Assembly (NCBI GenBank): GCA_900100835.1
Contig: FNCM01000009.1
Location: forward strand, 51,519 to 115,518
Direction: 5' to 3'
DNA length: 64,000 bases
From: Selenomonas sp. WCT3
Lineage (GTDB): Bacteria; Bacillota; Negativicutes; Selenomonadales; Selenomonadaceae
The notes below the pieces were generated by a model. That model was not told the origin of the DNA. It ran no database searches and saw only the letters and a list, made by a program, of their open reading frames with translations. Shown in pieces: positions 44,499 to 53,426 of this stretch; position 1 is the stretch's first letter; each line of letters opens with the position of its first letter. A program made the translations under genes and the position numbers.

Positions 44499-44924
44499 AT
44501 GGGTGAAGAACATTGCTCCTGCGGGCATCATCATGACCATCAGCATACCCCAGGGGAGATTGCCGGCCTGCGGCGCAAGAAAGAGCAGCTCAGCATGCTG
44601 CAGGACAACATGCGGGAAATCCAGCAGCTCCATGACAAGATTGATGGAGCCCTTGCCCGGGTGGAACGCGAAAATGTCGGGTTTATCCTGACCCAGCGAA
44701 AGACGCTGAAAGAGCTTAAGAAACTGGCGGATAAGGTCTTAGGGAAGGGCAGAGAACCAATTTTTGCCACCCTGTATGCGGCAGAGCGGGATTATATCGA
44801 AAACATTGAAGATATCATGCACCACGCCCAGATTTTAAAGCGGGCCGGTCAGGGCAATGTCACACCCGAAGTGCTGGCCAATATGGAAAAGAGCCTCAAG
44901 GCGGCAGAAGAAGCTGCCAAATAA
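44499..44924 (+). CDS. Unknown coiled-coil protein with His/Cys-rich N-terminus
   Basis: A 141-residue soluble protein. Residues 1-19 (EEHCSCGHHHDHQHTPGE) are rich in histidine and cysteine, a likely metal-binding tag. The rest is charged helix, probably coiled coil (LRRKKEQLSMLQDNM, VERENVGFILTQRKTL), followed by an acidic or lysine-rich tail. AGGAGAGA precedes ATG 44499, and TATAAT at 44449 may be its own promoter. It is the last gene before a bidirectional terminator. I do not recognise the family; adjacency to narGHJI suggests but does not prove a metal or cofactor role. Confidence 0.68.
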   Translation: MGEEHCSCGHHHDHQHTPGEIAGLRRKKEQLSMLQDNMREIQQLHDKIDGALARVERENVGFILTQRKTLKELKKLADKVLGKGREPIFATLYAAERDYIENIEDIMHHAQILKRAGQGNVTPEVLANMEKSLKAAEEAAK

Positions 44925-44925
44925 A

Positions 44926-44973
44926 AAACAGAGCTTGTTATCTTGCTTTTGCGACAACAAGCTCTGTTTTTTT
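44926..44973. terminator. Bidirectional terminator
   Basis: AAAACAGAGCTTGTT pairs with AACAAGCTCTGTTTT between the convergent His-rich protein and sigma factor genes. Confidence 0.9.
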
Positions 44974-44981
44974 CGGTCATA

Positions 44982-45689
44982 TTACGATACGGTGGCGGTT
45001 AAATCGTCGGATTCCGTAAAGTAGTTGGCAATGTACTGGCAGAAGTGGCGAAGGGTATCGATATCGATATCATCGTGATTATCCATATAGTGGGCAATCT
45101 GACGGCGGCAGCGCTGCAGCGCATTGTCGATGGATTTGCTGTCGTGTTGGAGCTGCTGGCTGATATGCTCGTAGCTGTTCCCCTGTAAGCGGGAAATAAA
45201 TACCTGATAGGCATAGGGGGACAGAATTTGTTTGAGCACTTCTTCGCAGCTTTCAAAATCATCCTGGATAATCAAATCATGGGCCGGGGATTTCGTTTCC
45301 TGGTCGGCGATGGTATCGAGCCAGCAGGTTTTCTCGTTGTCTTCGAATACGGAGACGTTGAGAGAAAGTGCCTGGTTGAGAATGGCGTGTTTATAGCGAT
45401 TGGCTTTATTGATGGCGGAGATACATTCGCAACGGATGCAACGGGTGGCAAAGGACCGGAAGGAAACGCCACGTTCCGGTTCGAAGTCGCGGAGAGCCTT
45501 GAAGAGGCCAATGCGTCCTTCCTGCAGGATATCTTCGTGGTCTGCCCAGGTCATATAGAGGGTTCGGCAGGCCGTGGTGACCAGATAATCATAACGGCTT
45601 GCCAATTGGGATCCAAGCTTGGGATCACCGGTTCGTTGAAACTCCTGAATCAATTCATTTTCGTTGTTTGTGTCCATATCTAGTTCCAT
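44982..45689 (-). CDS. Sigma-70 family RNA polymerase sigma factor, SigH-like
   Basis: A 235-residue alternative sigma factor. Region 2 is clear: ADHEDILQEGRIGLFKALRDFEPERGVSFRSFATRCIRCECISAINKANRYKH, which resembles Spo0H/SigH of Bacillus more than ECF factors. Region 4 near 165-205 has the helix-turn-helix NSYEHISQQLQHDSKSIDNAL. The N-terminal half contains extra cysteines (CIRCEC). No anti-sigma gene is adjacent. The ATG at 45689 has only a weak GGGA site; a second in-frame ATG four codons later is possible. Target promoters cannot be deduced from this window. Confidence 0.83.
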   Translation of the reverse strand: MELDMDTNNENELIQEFQRTGDPKLGSQLASRYDYLVTTACRTLYMTWADHEDILQEGRIGLFKALRDFEPERGVSFRSFATRCIRCECISAINKANRYKHAILNQALSLNVSVFEDNEKTCWLDTIADQETKSPAHDLIIQDDFESCEEVLKQILSPYAYQVFISRLQGNSYEHISQQLQHDSKSIDNALQRCRRQIAHYMDNHDDIDIDTLRHFCQYIANYFTESDDLTATVS

Positions 45690-45809
45690 GTAATAGTCCC
45701 AATTCCTTTAAAAGTCCATATATTAGCGTAACATTATAACCACATAAAAGTCAATAAAATTATCGAAAGTATAAATTTTGTCCGCTACAGGTGAAAAGGA
45801 ACCAAAATG

Positions 45810-45851
45810 CTTGCGAACGCAAACAATTTTTTGTTGTCAGAAGCCTTATAT
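45810..45851 (+). promoter_or_regulatory. Possible class II operator of a chemoreceptor gene
   Basis: CTTGC-GAAC-GCAAA (45810-45823), a perfect TTGCG-AA-CGCAA palindrome inside, is centred 29.5 bp before TATATA (45846-45851). A better -10, TATAAT, lies nine bases further on, so this call is weaker than the others. Confidence 0.45.
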
Positions 45852-45928
45852 ATGATATAATAAATGACGGTCTGTGATTGTTTGTGATTGAAATTGAGAA
45901 AAATGTGGGAGATTTAGGAGGAGTATGA

Positions 45929-47671
45929 ATGTTTTCAAGATGGAATGATTTCACAATCAGTACCAAGATACGGCTTACCTTTATGGTGGTTATGTTGGTC
46001 GCGTGTGTGTTAGGTGGTGTGGGGATATACAACCTAAACGCGTTGAACGACAAGGCAACGGAGATTACGGAAAACTGGCTGATTATGACCGATGTGTCCC
46101 ATCGCATGTATGAGGATTCAGCCAATATGCGCTTTGATGCGTATAAGTACACCCATGTAACGGATAAAGCGGTACTGGACAAATGCCTGAAAGACACCAT
46201 GATGCATCAGGACAACATCACGAAGGGGATTGAAAAATACGAGGCGGCTTTGGAACGGGAGATGAAAATCAATCCGGAGAAGGCCAAGGTCAATAAAGAG
46301 AAATTCGACCAGCTCAAAAAAGAACTGGACAAGAATTTCGAAATCAATAAGAAAATCCGTGCCGATATGGAAGCGGGCAGCAAGGAATCCATGATGAAGG
46401 GCATCACGGTGGACGGCTTCAAGCAGTATGATGTAATCGCCGGGGCATTGGAAGAATTCACCAAGATGAATATCGACAGTGCCAATGAAGCCAATGAGGA
46501 AGCCGAGGCTGTATACCATCGTGGGGCAGTGGTAAGCGTTGTCCTGCTGGTGCTGGCCTTTGTCATGATTGTGATATCGGCACTGTATTTAGGGCGCAGC
46601 ATTACCCGCGGTGTTCGCGTGCTGGAAGATATTTCCGCGAAGATGGGAGATGGCAATCTGCGCGACCGGGCCCCGATTCTTTCTGGGGATGAGCTCGGAC
46701 AGCTGGCTGGTCACTACAATAAGGTAATGGACCGTCTGTCGACCATGATGCGCAAGATTCAGCAGAGCGCCGAGGAATCGAATAACGCAGCGGAGATGCT
46801 TCGCCAGGGGTCTGAGCAGTCGGCCCAGGCGGCAACGCAGATTGCCGATTCCATAACCCGGGTGGCCCAGTCCGCAGCTGAGCAGAACGACATGGCGGCT
46901 ACCACTACGGCAACGGTAGAAGAAATTCGCAAACAGCTTGACCAGGTAAATGAAGGAACGACGACGGTGCTGGCACATGCCGACGAGGCTCAGAAGAAGG
47001 CCGATGATGGTTCAGATGCCATCAACCAGGCCGTGTCGCAGATGCGCAATATCGGGGCATCGGTGGAGGAATCGGCAAAGGTTGTGGCTTCCTTGGGAGA
47101 GCGTTCCCAGCAGATTGGACAGATTGTGGAGACCATTTCGGTCATTGCTGAGCAGACGAACCTGCTGGCCCTCAATGCTGCTATCGAGGCTGCCCGGGCT
47201 GGTGAAGCTGGCCGTGGTTTTTCGGTGGTTGCCGATGAAGTCCGCAAGCTGGCCGAAAGTTCCAGCGAGGCCGTTACGGAGATCGCTTCGCTGATTCATG
47301 GGATTCAGGCCGACACCGAAGCTGCTGTGGTTTCGATGCAGACAGGCAACGAAGAGACGAAATCCGGTGTGGCCATTATGGACCAGGCTGGCCAGACCTT
47401 CAGTGAGATTGTCGCCCTTATGGCCAAGATGAACGAAGAGATTAAAACGATGAGCGACAGCATCAATACGGTGGCAGTTGGGGCTGACGGGATTGTCGAT
47501 ACGGCAGACCGTCTCAGTGAGGCTAGCAATTCTGTATCCAGCGAGACCCAGACGGTTTCGGCGGCTACGGAAGAGCAGTCCGCGTCGGTGGAGGAGATTG
47601 CTTCCTCGGCGCATAATCTGACCACGGTATCCCAGGAGCTTCAGGCAGAGCTTAAAAAATTCCGTATCTAA
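45929..47671 (+). CDS. Methyl-accepting chemotaxis protein
   Basis: A 580-residue chemoreceptor. An N-terminal helix (about 12-33) is followed by a periplasmic four-helix-bundle domain (about 34-195), a second helix (about 196-218), HAMP and coiled coil with the tip [29 protein letters not shown] (split over about residues 405-435). The periplasmic part begins [27 protein letters not shown] precedes the ATG. Its promoter may carry a GTTGC-class operator, which would tie it to nitrosative or nitrite conditions. The ligand is not known. Confidence 0.93.
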   Translation: MFSRWNDFTISTKIRLTFMVVMLVACVLGGVGIYNLNALNDKATEITENWLIMTDVSHRMYEDSANMRFDAYKYTHVTDKAVLDKCLKDTMMHQDNITKGIEKYEAALEREMKINPEKAKVNKEKFDQLKKELDKNFEINKKIRADMEAGSKESMMKGITVDGFKQYDVIAGALEEFTKMNIDSANEANEEAEAVYHRGAVVSVVLLVLAFVMIVISALYLGRSITRGVRVLEDISAKMGDGNLRDRAPILSGDELGQLAGHYNKVMDRLSTMMRKIQQSAEESNNAAEMLRQGSEQSAQAATQIADSITRVAQSAAEQNDMAATTTATVEEIRKQLDQVNEGTTTVLAHADEAQKKADDGSDAINQAVSQMRNIGASVEESAKVVASLGERSQQIGQIVETISVIAEQTNLLALNAAIEAARAGEAGRGFSVVADEVRKLAESSSEAVTEIASLIHGIQADTEAAVVSMQTGNEETKSGVAIMDQAGQTFSEIVALMAKMNEEIKTMSDSINTVAVGADGIVDTADRLSEASNSVSSETQTVSAATEEQSASVEEIASSAHNLTTVSQELQAELKKFRI

Positions 47672-47687
47672 TCGATAGATTGGTTGT

Positions 47688-47729
47688 AAGACTACCGAAA
47701 AGGTGTTTGCTTTTTCGGTAGTCTTTTTA
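47688..47729 (+). terminator. Intrinsic terminator after the chemoreceptor
   Basis: AAGACTACCGAAAA pairs with TTTTTCGGTAGTCTT, then a T-run. Confidence 0.9.
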
Positions 47730-47764
47730 TATAATGAAAAAAACGGCGAAAGGAAGGATGCAGC

Positions 47765-48928
47765 ATGAAGCAGTTGGTTATGCATGTCGATATGGATGCC
47801 TTTTTTGCTTCGGTGGAACAGTTAGACCACGAAGAATATCGTGGCAAGCCCTTGATTATCGGCGGTCTGGCTGGGCGCGGGGTAGTATCTACTTGTTCCT
47901 ATGAGGCGCGGAAGTTTGGGGTTCATTCGGCCATGCCCATGGGGCGGGCGCAACAGCTTTGCCCCCAGGGCATCTTTATTGAAGGCAATTACTCTCGTTA
48001 TGCCGAAGTTTCCCAACAGATTTTTGCTGTCTTCGACTGCTATTCGCCTGTTATTGAACCGTTATCTATTGATGAGGCCTTTTTAGACCTTACGGGCATG
48101 GAAAAAATCATGGGAACGCCCCTTGGCTATGCGCGAAAGTTGAAAGGGGAGATTCGGGAGAAAACCGGAATCGTGGCTTCCGTTGGCATTGCGCCTAACA
48201 AGTTCCTGGCCAAGCTGGCATCAGATCTGGAAAAGCCTGATGGGCTGGTGATTATTACCGAAGATAAAATCCGGCAGGTCCTTGACCCGTTGCCGGTGCG
48301 GCGCATTTGGGGCGTTGGCCGGCGGATGAATGAACAGCTGGAAAAACTCGGCATACAGACCATTGGCCAGCTTTACCGGGCGGATTACCATCGCTTGCAA
48401 CAGCAGGTGGGGGAGAATATGGCGCGGCATCTTCATCAGCTGGCGGCAGGAATCGACCATCGCATCGTAGCCCCAAGGGAGCGGGCCAAGTCCATTGGCA
48501 AGGAAATGACCTTTACCGAAGACCTTCAGTGCCGGGAAGATGCGGAACGGGTTTTGCTGGATCTTTCCTGCAAGGTGGGCTGGCGTCTCCGCAAGGCGGG
48601 GGAGAAGGCTCGGACGATTCAGCTTAAATTGCGCCTGTCCTCGGGGTTTAAGACCTATACCCGAAGCCGTACCCTTTCCGAGGCAACCTGCTATGATGAG
48701 GAAATCTATCATACGGTGCTGGACCTTCTCCATGAACTGAAGCTCTTTCGTGGAATCCGCCTGCTGGGGGTCAGTACCGCCGGTTTTGATGACGGCAGGG
48801 AACTGAATCTGTTTCAGGACGAGGGCAAGAAGGACAATCTTTATGCGGCTATCGATAAGATTCGGGCCAAGTTTGGGGAAGGTGGCATTACGAAAGCCCA
48901 GCTGCTTTGCAAAGATAAACGAAAATAA
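47765..48928 (+). CDS. dinB: DNA polymerase IV (Y-family translesion polymerase)
   Basis: A 387-residue Y-family polymerase. The catalytic motifs MHVDMDAFFASVEQ (first Asp pair), STCSYEARKFGVHSAMPMG and PLSIDEAFLDLTG are complete. The thumb region has PNKFLAKLASDLEKPDGL, and WGVGRRMNEQLEKLGI provides the helix-hairpin-helix. A little-finger domain follows. No obvious C-terminal beta-clamp peptide of QLxLF type was found; the end QLLCKDKRK is short. GGAAGGATGCAGC precedes the ATG. It would copy past damaged bases. Confidence 0.95.
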   Translation: MKQLVMHVDMDAFFASVEQLDHEEYRGKPLIIGGLAGRGVVSTCSYEARKFGVHSAMPMGRAQQLCPQGIFIEGNYSRYAEVSQQIFAVFDCYSPVIEPLSIDEAFLDLTGMEKIMGTPLGYARKLKGEIREKTGIVASVGIAPNKFLAKLASDLEKPDGLVIITEDKIRQVLDPLPVRRIWGVGRRMNEQLEKLGIQTIGQLYRADYHRLQQQVGENMARHLHQLAAGIDHRIVAPRERAKSIGKEMTFTEDLQCREDAERVLLDLSCKVGWRLRKAGEKARTIQLKLRLSSGFKTYTRSRTLSEATCYDEEIYHTVLDLLHELKLFRGIRLLGVSTAGFDDGRELNLFQDEGKKDNLYAAIDKIRAKFGEGGITKAQLLCKDKRK

Positions 48929-48991
48929 TGATAATAGCGGATAAACATAAAAAAGTAACAAAAATCATAAGCACAAGTTCTGTTTTTCGTG

Positions 48992-48997
48992 TATAAT
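48992..48997 (+). promoter_or_regulatory. -10 of the molybdenum cofactor operon
   Basis: TATAAT 13 bases before the riboswitch. A degenerate GTAAC-AAAA-ATCAT site (48955-48968) lies 30.5 bp upstream, one base off the spacing seen elsewhere. Confidence 0.5.
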
Positions 48998-49009
48998 AGG
49001 AGGCAGAAA

Positions 49010-49170
49010 TAACCGACTCCGAGCGAAAATGTCTAAGGTCACGTTGGGTGACTATGAGATTTAGCCGGGGCCCCAGGGGAAACGCTGGGACCTTCCATTT
49101 TGAAAAGGGGTCTTTGCTTGCGCAATAGGTGAAGACTATCTTTCTGTCAAAGGGAAGGTGGTCTTTTTGT
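49010..49170 (+). ncRNA. Moco-type riboswitch with terminator platform
   Basis: The leader of the molybdenum cofactor operon contains features of the Moco RNA motif: ACTCCGAGC at the 5' side, a GTCAC/GTGAC hairpin, then AGCCGGGGCC and a CCCAG/CTGGG hairpin ending in ACCTTCC. Downstream, AAGACTATCTTTC (49132-49144) pairs with GGGAAGGTGGTCTT (49152-49165), followed by a T-run, forming a terminator. ACCTTCC (49090-49096) can instead pair with GGAAGGT (49153-49159), so aptamer folding and termination are linked. I infer that cofactor-bound RNA shuts off the operon. Whether it prefers Mo or W cofactor cannot be told by eye. Confidence 0.8.
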
Positions 49171-49211
49171 ATTTGTGGGGAAATCGGAGAGCAAGATAGG
49201 AGATAGGCCGT

Positions 49212-50243
49212 ATGAAGGAAATGAAAACCGTAGATGCTGTCGGACAGATTCTCTGCCATGATATCACGCAGATTATCAAGGGCGTGACGAAGGATGCCGT
49301 ATTCCGCAAGGGACATGTGATTACGGAGGAAGATATCCCGGTGCTGTTGTCGGTGGGAAAAGACCACATCTATGTCTGGGAAAACGATGATACGATCCTG
49401 CATGAAAATGACGCGGCAGAAATTCTGCGTCAGCTTTGCCAGAATGACTACATGACGGCCTCGGAGCCAAAAGAGGGTAAGATCGAGCTTACGGCAACTG
49501 TTGACGGCGTCTTCCAGGTTGACGAGTCAAGATTTGACGATGTCAACGAGCTTGACGATGTGACGATTGCCACTTTGCCCCAGAATATGCCGGTAAAGGC
49601 TGGCCAGAAGCTCGCTGGTATGCGCGTGATTCCGCTGGTCATCAAAAAAGACAAGATGGAACAGGTAAAAAAAGTGGCTGGGGATAAGCCGCTTTTGCGC
49701 CTGCGGCCGTATCAGAAAGATATCAGGGTCGGTGTGGTGACGACGGGCACCGAGGTTTTCCTGGGCCGCATCGAGGATACTTTTACGCCGGTCATCGCGG
49801 GAAAGCTTAAACCCTTTGGCTTAAAGATTGACGAGCACCGCATCACGGATGATGTGACAGAGCATACCCGGGATGCCATCCGTGAGCTGGCAGCGCTGGG
49901 TATGGATATGATTATCTGTACGGGAGGGATGAGCGTTGACCCCGATGATCGCACGCCAGCGGCCATTCGCGATGCCGGTGCCGATATCATCACCTATGGT
50001 GCGCCGGTACTGCCGGGCGCTATGTTTCTGCTGAGTTATTTGGAGTATGAAGGCCGAACCATTCCCGTTATGGGGCTGCCGGGCTGTGTCATGTATGCGG
50101 CCCGCACGGTGTTTGACCTTATATTGCCGCGGGTCATGACGGGGGAACGGCTGACACGCCGGGAGATTCGTCATTTTGGTATCGGTGGTCTCTGCATGAA
50201 CTGCAAGACTTGTCATTTCCCGGTTTGTGGGTTCCAGCACTGA
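49212..50243 (+). CDS. Molybdopterin-binding protein with C-terminal cysteine motif
   Basis: A 343-residue protein. Residues about 170-310 form a MoCF/MogA-type molybdopterin-binding domain (VGVVTTGTEVFLGRIEDTF, MIICTGGMSVDPDDRTPAAI, VMGLPGCVMYA). The N-terminal half resembles the entry domain region of MoeA-like proteins (VDAVGQILCHDITQII). The last 16 residues carry C328, C331, C334 and C339 in a CxxCxxCx4C pattern, suggesting a 4Fe-4S or zinc site. It is first in the operon after the riboswitch, thirteen bases before moeA. Its exact step is not established; it may store or deliver molybdopterin. Confidence 0.8.
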   Translation: MKEMKTVDAVGQILCHDITQIIKGVTKDAVFRKGHVITEEDIPVLLSVGKDHIYVWENDDTILHENDAAEILRQLCQNDYMTASEPKEGKIELTATVDGVFQVDESRFDDVNELDDVTIATLPQNMPVKAGQKLAGMRVIPLVIKKDKMEQVKKVAGDKPLLRLRPYQKDIRVGVVTTGTEVFLGRIEDTFTPVIAGKLKPFGLKIDEHRITDDVTEHTRDAIRELAALGMDMIICTGGMSVDPDDRTPAAIRDAGADIITYGAPVLPGAMFLLSYLEYEGRTIPVMGLPGCVMYAARTVFDLILPRVMTGERLTRREIRHFGIGGLCMNCKTCHFPVCGFQH

Positions 50244-50255
50244 GGAGGGATTACC

Positions 50256-51455
50256 ATGCAGGATATTTCGTTGGAAAAAGCCGTGGCCCTATTGTTGGAG
50301 CAGGCCCCGGAAATCCGTGAGGTGGAGGAAGTTTCCTTGATGGAGGCCTTGGGGCGCACCTTGGCGGAGGATTACAGGGCGCCCTTTGACAATCCTCCCT
50401 TTGACCGGTCACCCCTTGACGGCTACACCTTTGCGGCCAGTGGTACGGCTGGGGCAACGGAGGCCCGGCCGGCTGAGTTTCAGATCATCGGTGAGGAGTG
50501 TGCCGGCCAGTATTTTGATCAGTCCGTGCCGGCGGGGAAAGCCGTGCGCATTATGACCGGGGGCGCAATTCCTGTCGGTTGTGACTGTGTCGTGCGGCAG
50601 GAAGCTGTCACCGCCGATGGCGACATGCTGCTAGTTCCCTTTGTCATGCATTCCCATGAAAATTACTGCTTTGCTGGTGAGGACATCCAAAAGGGGACAC
50701 TGCTGGCTAAAGCTGGTACCAAGTTGACGGCCGCCCATCTCGGGGCCTTGGCTAGCATGGGCTTTCCTAAGGTCAAGGTCATCCGCAAGGTTCGCATTGC
50801 CATTGCCAGTACCGGGGATGAACTCTTGCAGCCAGGGGAGCCGCTGGCGCCGGGGAAAATATACAACAGCAATCTCTACATGATAAGCAGCCGCTTGCGG
50901 GAGCTGGGCTTTGAGCCGGAAGTCCTGGGAATTCTGCCCGATGATGTGGACGCCGCGGCAGCAGTGCTGGAGCGTTGGCAGGATAAGGTAGATGTATTCT
51001 TGACCACTGGCGGCGTGTCGGTGGGCAAGAAGGATATCATGCACGGTGTTGTCCGTAAAATTGGTAGGCGGCTCTTTTGGCGGGTTTGCATGAAGCCGGG
51101 AGGGCCGGCGATTGCCTACACCTTTGGCAAAACCCTTGGTATTGCCCTTTCGGGAAATCCCTTTGCGGCCTATGCGACCTTTGAGCTTATCGCCCGACCG
51201 GTGCTGGTGGCGCTCAGCGGAAACGATAAGCTTGCCCTTCGCCATACTCAGGCCGTTTTGACAGACGCTTTTCTAAAGGCCAGTAAAGGACGCCGCTTTA
51301 TCCGGGCCTATTATGAAAAGGGCAAGGTTCGTCTGCCGGAACAGCATGCGTCAGGCAGTCTGTTCTCAGTGGTGGGCTGCAATGCCTTTGTGGCCATTCC
51401 AGCAGGAACCGGTCCGCTGGAACCGGGGACTGAGGTGGATGTGGTCTTGCTCTAA
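50256..51455 (+). CDS. moeA: MoeA, molybdopterin molybdenumtransferase
   Basis: A 399-residue enzyme that inserts molybdate into adenylated molybdopterin. Motifs: FDNPPFDRSPLDGYTFAA, RIMTGGAIPVGCDCVVRQE, IASTGDELLQPGEPLAPGKIYNSN, TTGGVSVGKKDI, MKPGGPAIAYTFGKTLGIALSGNPFAA. All domains of MoeA are present and length is typical. AGGAGGGAT precedes the ATG. Operon: riboswitch, molybdopterin-binding protein, moeA, moaA, MOSC-mog, mobA-mobB. Confidence 0.95.
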   Translation: MQDISLEKAVALLLEQAPEIREVEEVSLMEALGRTLAEDYRAPFDNPPFDRSPLDGYTFAASGTAGATEARPAEFQIIGEECAGQYFDQSVPAGKAVRIMTGGAIPVGCDCVVRQEAVTADGDMLLVPFVMHSHENYCFAGEDIQKGTLLAKAGTKLTAAHLGALASMGFPKVKVIRKVRIAIASTGDELLQPGEPLAPGKIYNSNLYMISSRLRELGFEPEVLGILPDDVDAAAAVLERWQDKVDVFLTTGGVSVGKKDIMHGVVRKIGRRLFWRVCMKPGGPAIAYTFGKTLGIALSGNPFAAYATFELIARPVLVALSGNDKLALRHTQAVLTDAFLKASKGRRFIRAYYEKGKVRLPEQHASGSLFSVVGCNAFVAIPAGTGPLEPGTEVDVVLL

Positions 51456-51500
51456 GGACACGTACTTTCAAAGGAATTGTTTTGGAATTGGGATGAGAGT

Positions 51501-52490
51501 ATGATTGACAAATATCAGCGTAAAATTGAATACGTCCGCATTTCGCTTACAGACCGCTGTAATTTGCGCTGTCGTTATTGCATGCCGGAAGGCGGTATCG
51601 AAAAGCTAAACCATGCGGACATTCTGACCTTTGATGAAATCCTGCGGGTGGTGCAGGCTTTTGCATCTCTAGGGGTGCGCAAAGTTCGGCTGACCGGCGG
51701 CGAACCTTTGGTTCGCCGGGGCATCGTTGATCTTGTGGGGGCTGTCAAGGCGGTGCCGGGAATCGAGCAGGTTGTGTTGACGACGAATGGGGTATTGCTG
51801 GATGAATTGGCGGAGCCGCTGATGGCGGCTGGCCTTAGTGGAGTAAATATCAGCCTGGATACCTTGCAGCCGGAGGTGTTTGCCGCGATTACGCGCCGTC
51901 CGCTCTATCAGCGGGTGGAACGGGGCGTTGAAAAACTGCGGGCGCTGGGAATGGAAAACATTAAGTTCAACTGCGTGCCGATTGAGGGAGTCAATGAAGC
52001 GGAGATTCCCGCTTTGGCAGGGCTGGCCCGGGACTATGCGGTTAAAGTTCGATTTATTGAGCTCATGCCCATTGGCTGTGCTTATGAAGTGGGATACAAG
52101 GGCGTGGTCATGGACAAGGTTCGCCGGGCAATCGAGCGTGCCTATGGAACGATGAAGCCGGCGGGAATAAAAGAAGGGGCCGTTAATGGTCCGGCGGTAT
52201 ACTACCGATTACCAGGCTTTAAGGGAGAGGTGGGCTTCATCGATGCAATGGAGCATAAATTCTGTTCCTCCTGCAATCGCGTACGGCTGACCGCCGAGGG
52301 CTTTTTGAAACTCTGCCTCAATGCGAAGTCGGGGCTGGATATCCGTCAGCTGCTGCGCCGTGGCATCAGCGATGACAATTTGCGGCTGGCGATTTATCAA
52401 GCCATCTATCATAAACCGGAGGAACATTTTTTCTTGGATAAACATAATGAGGCTCGGGACAGCCGGGCCATGGTTCAAGTAGGAGGCTGA
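51501..52490 (+). CDS. moaA: MoaA, GTP 3',8-cyclase
   Basis: A 329-residue radical SAM enzyme that starts molybdopterin synthesis from GTP. The SAM cluster motif is CNLRCRYC, followed by the GGEPLVR motif. The C-terminal cluster is CSSCNRVRLTAEGFLKLCL. It works with MoaC, which is encoded 23 kb upstream at 27979. I start at ATG 51501; an in-frame ATG at 51477 is preceded by a poorer site. The C-terminus is not the usual GG pair but ends VGG, which is close to the family end. Confidence 0.95.
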   Translation: MIDKYQRKIEYVRISLTDRCNLRCRYCMPEGGIEKLNHADILTFDEILRVVQAFASLGVRKVRLTGGEPLVRRGIVDLVGAVKAVPGIEQVVLTTNGVLLDELAEPLMAAGLSGVNISLDTLQPEVFAAITRRPLYQRVERGVEKLRALGMENIKFNCVPIEGVNEAEIPALAGLARDYAVKVRFIELMPIGCAYEVGYKGVVMDKVRRAIERAYGTMKPAGIKEGAVNGPAVYYRLPGFKGEVGFIDAMEHKFCSSCNRVRLTAEGFLKLCLNAKSGLDIRQLLRRGISDDNLRLAIYQAIYHKPEEHFFLDKHNEARDSRAMVQVGG

Positions 52491-52492
52491 CA

Positions 52493-53425
52493 ATGGGAAA
52501 GATTCAGGCGCTTTGCGTAAGTGAAAAAAAGGGAACCTTAAAGGTACCGGTGGATTCGGTGTTGTTTCAGACAGAATGGGGGATTGAGGGAGACGCCCAT
52601 GCGGGCAAATGGCATCGGCAGGTCAGTTTCCTAGGGCTCAAGGAAATCGAGGATTTCCGCAAGCTGGGTGTGGATGTGAAGTTTGGCTCCTTTGGCGAAA
52701 ATGTCGTGGCCGAAGGCTTCCGGTTTAAGGAACTGCCGGTGGGCACCCGGCTGCGCGCTGGTGAAGCCTGGTTTGAGATCACGCAGATTGGCAAGGAATG
52801 TCATAAGGGCTGTGCCATTCGCCAGCAGGTTGGCGATTGCATCATGCCCCGGGAGGGCGTCTTTGCCCGGGTGCTGCGTGGCGGCCCCGTGAAGGTCGGC
52901 GATGAACTGGAGCTGGTGCCAGCGGGGGAAAAACTTCCCCTTGATGCAGCCATCATTACCGCCAGCGACAAAGGCAGCCGCGGCGAACGCGTGGATAAGA
53001 GCGGCCCGAAGGTCAAGGAAATGCTGGAGGCAGCTGGCTACCGCGTGGCCGATATGACCATTCTGCCTGACGATCAGGCGGCTCTGGAAGGGAAGATGCA
53101 GGAATATGCTGCCCGTGGTATCGGCCTTATCGTCACGACGGGGGGCACTGGCTTTTCTCCCCGGGATATTACGCCGGAGGCGACGCTGGCTGTCTGTGAG
53201 CGGCTGGCACCGGGAATCCCCGAAGCTATGCGGGCTCTTTCCATGCAGGTTACTCATCGGGCAATGCTGAGCCGCGCACAGGCAGGAATTTGCCGCCGCA
53301 GCTTGATTGTCAACCTGCCAGGCAGTGCCAAGGCCGTTGAAGAGTGTTTAGGTTTTATTCTGCCAGAACTTCAGCATGGCATTGAAATCCTGCGCGGCGA
53401 CGCCGGGGAATGTGGCAGGAAATGA
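52493..53425 (+). CDS. MOSC domain fused to MogA/MoaB-type domain
   Basis: A 310-residue fusion. Residues 1-140 are a MOSC domain (GIEGDAHAGKWHRQVSFL, FGSFGENVVAEGF, KECHKGCAIRQQVGDCIMPREGVFARV), with a conserved cysteine that can bind persulfide or cofactor. Residues 150-310 are a MoCF domain of MogA/MoaB type (AAIITASDKGSRGERVDKSGP, IVTTGGTGFSPRDITPEAT, VNLPGSAKAVEECL), which adenylates molybdopterin before MoeA. The stop of moaA and the ATG are two bases apart. The fusion joins adenylation to a sulfur-carrier type domain. Confidence 0.9.
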   Translation: MGKIQALCVSEKKGTLKVPVDSVLFQTEWGIEGDAHAGKWHRQVSFLGLKEIEDFRKLGVDVKFGSFGENVVAEGFRFKELPVGTRLRAGEAWFEITQIGKECHKGCAIRQQVGDCIMPREGVFARVLRGGPVKVGDELELVPAGEKLPLDAAIITASDKGSRGERVDKSGPKVKEMLEAAGYRVADMTILPDDQAALEGKMQEYAARGIGLIVTTGGTGFSPRDITPEATLAVCERLAPGIPEAMRALSMQVTHRAMLSRAQAGICRRSLIVNLPGSAKAVEECLGFILPELQHGIEILRGDAGECGRK

Positions 53426-53426
53426 T

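Noticed and set aside
48955-48997. GTAAC-AAAA-ATCAT site before the riboswitch promoter
   Set aside because: It is 30.5 bp from TATAAT, one base off the exact spacing, and the palindrome is poor; kept only as a remark.
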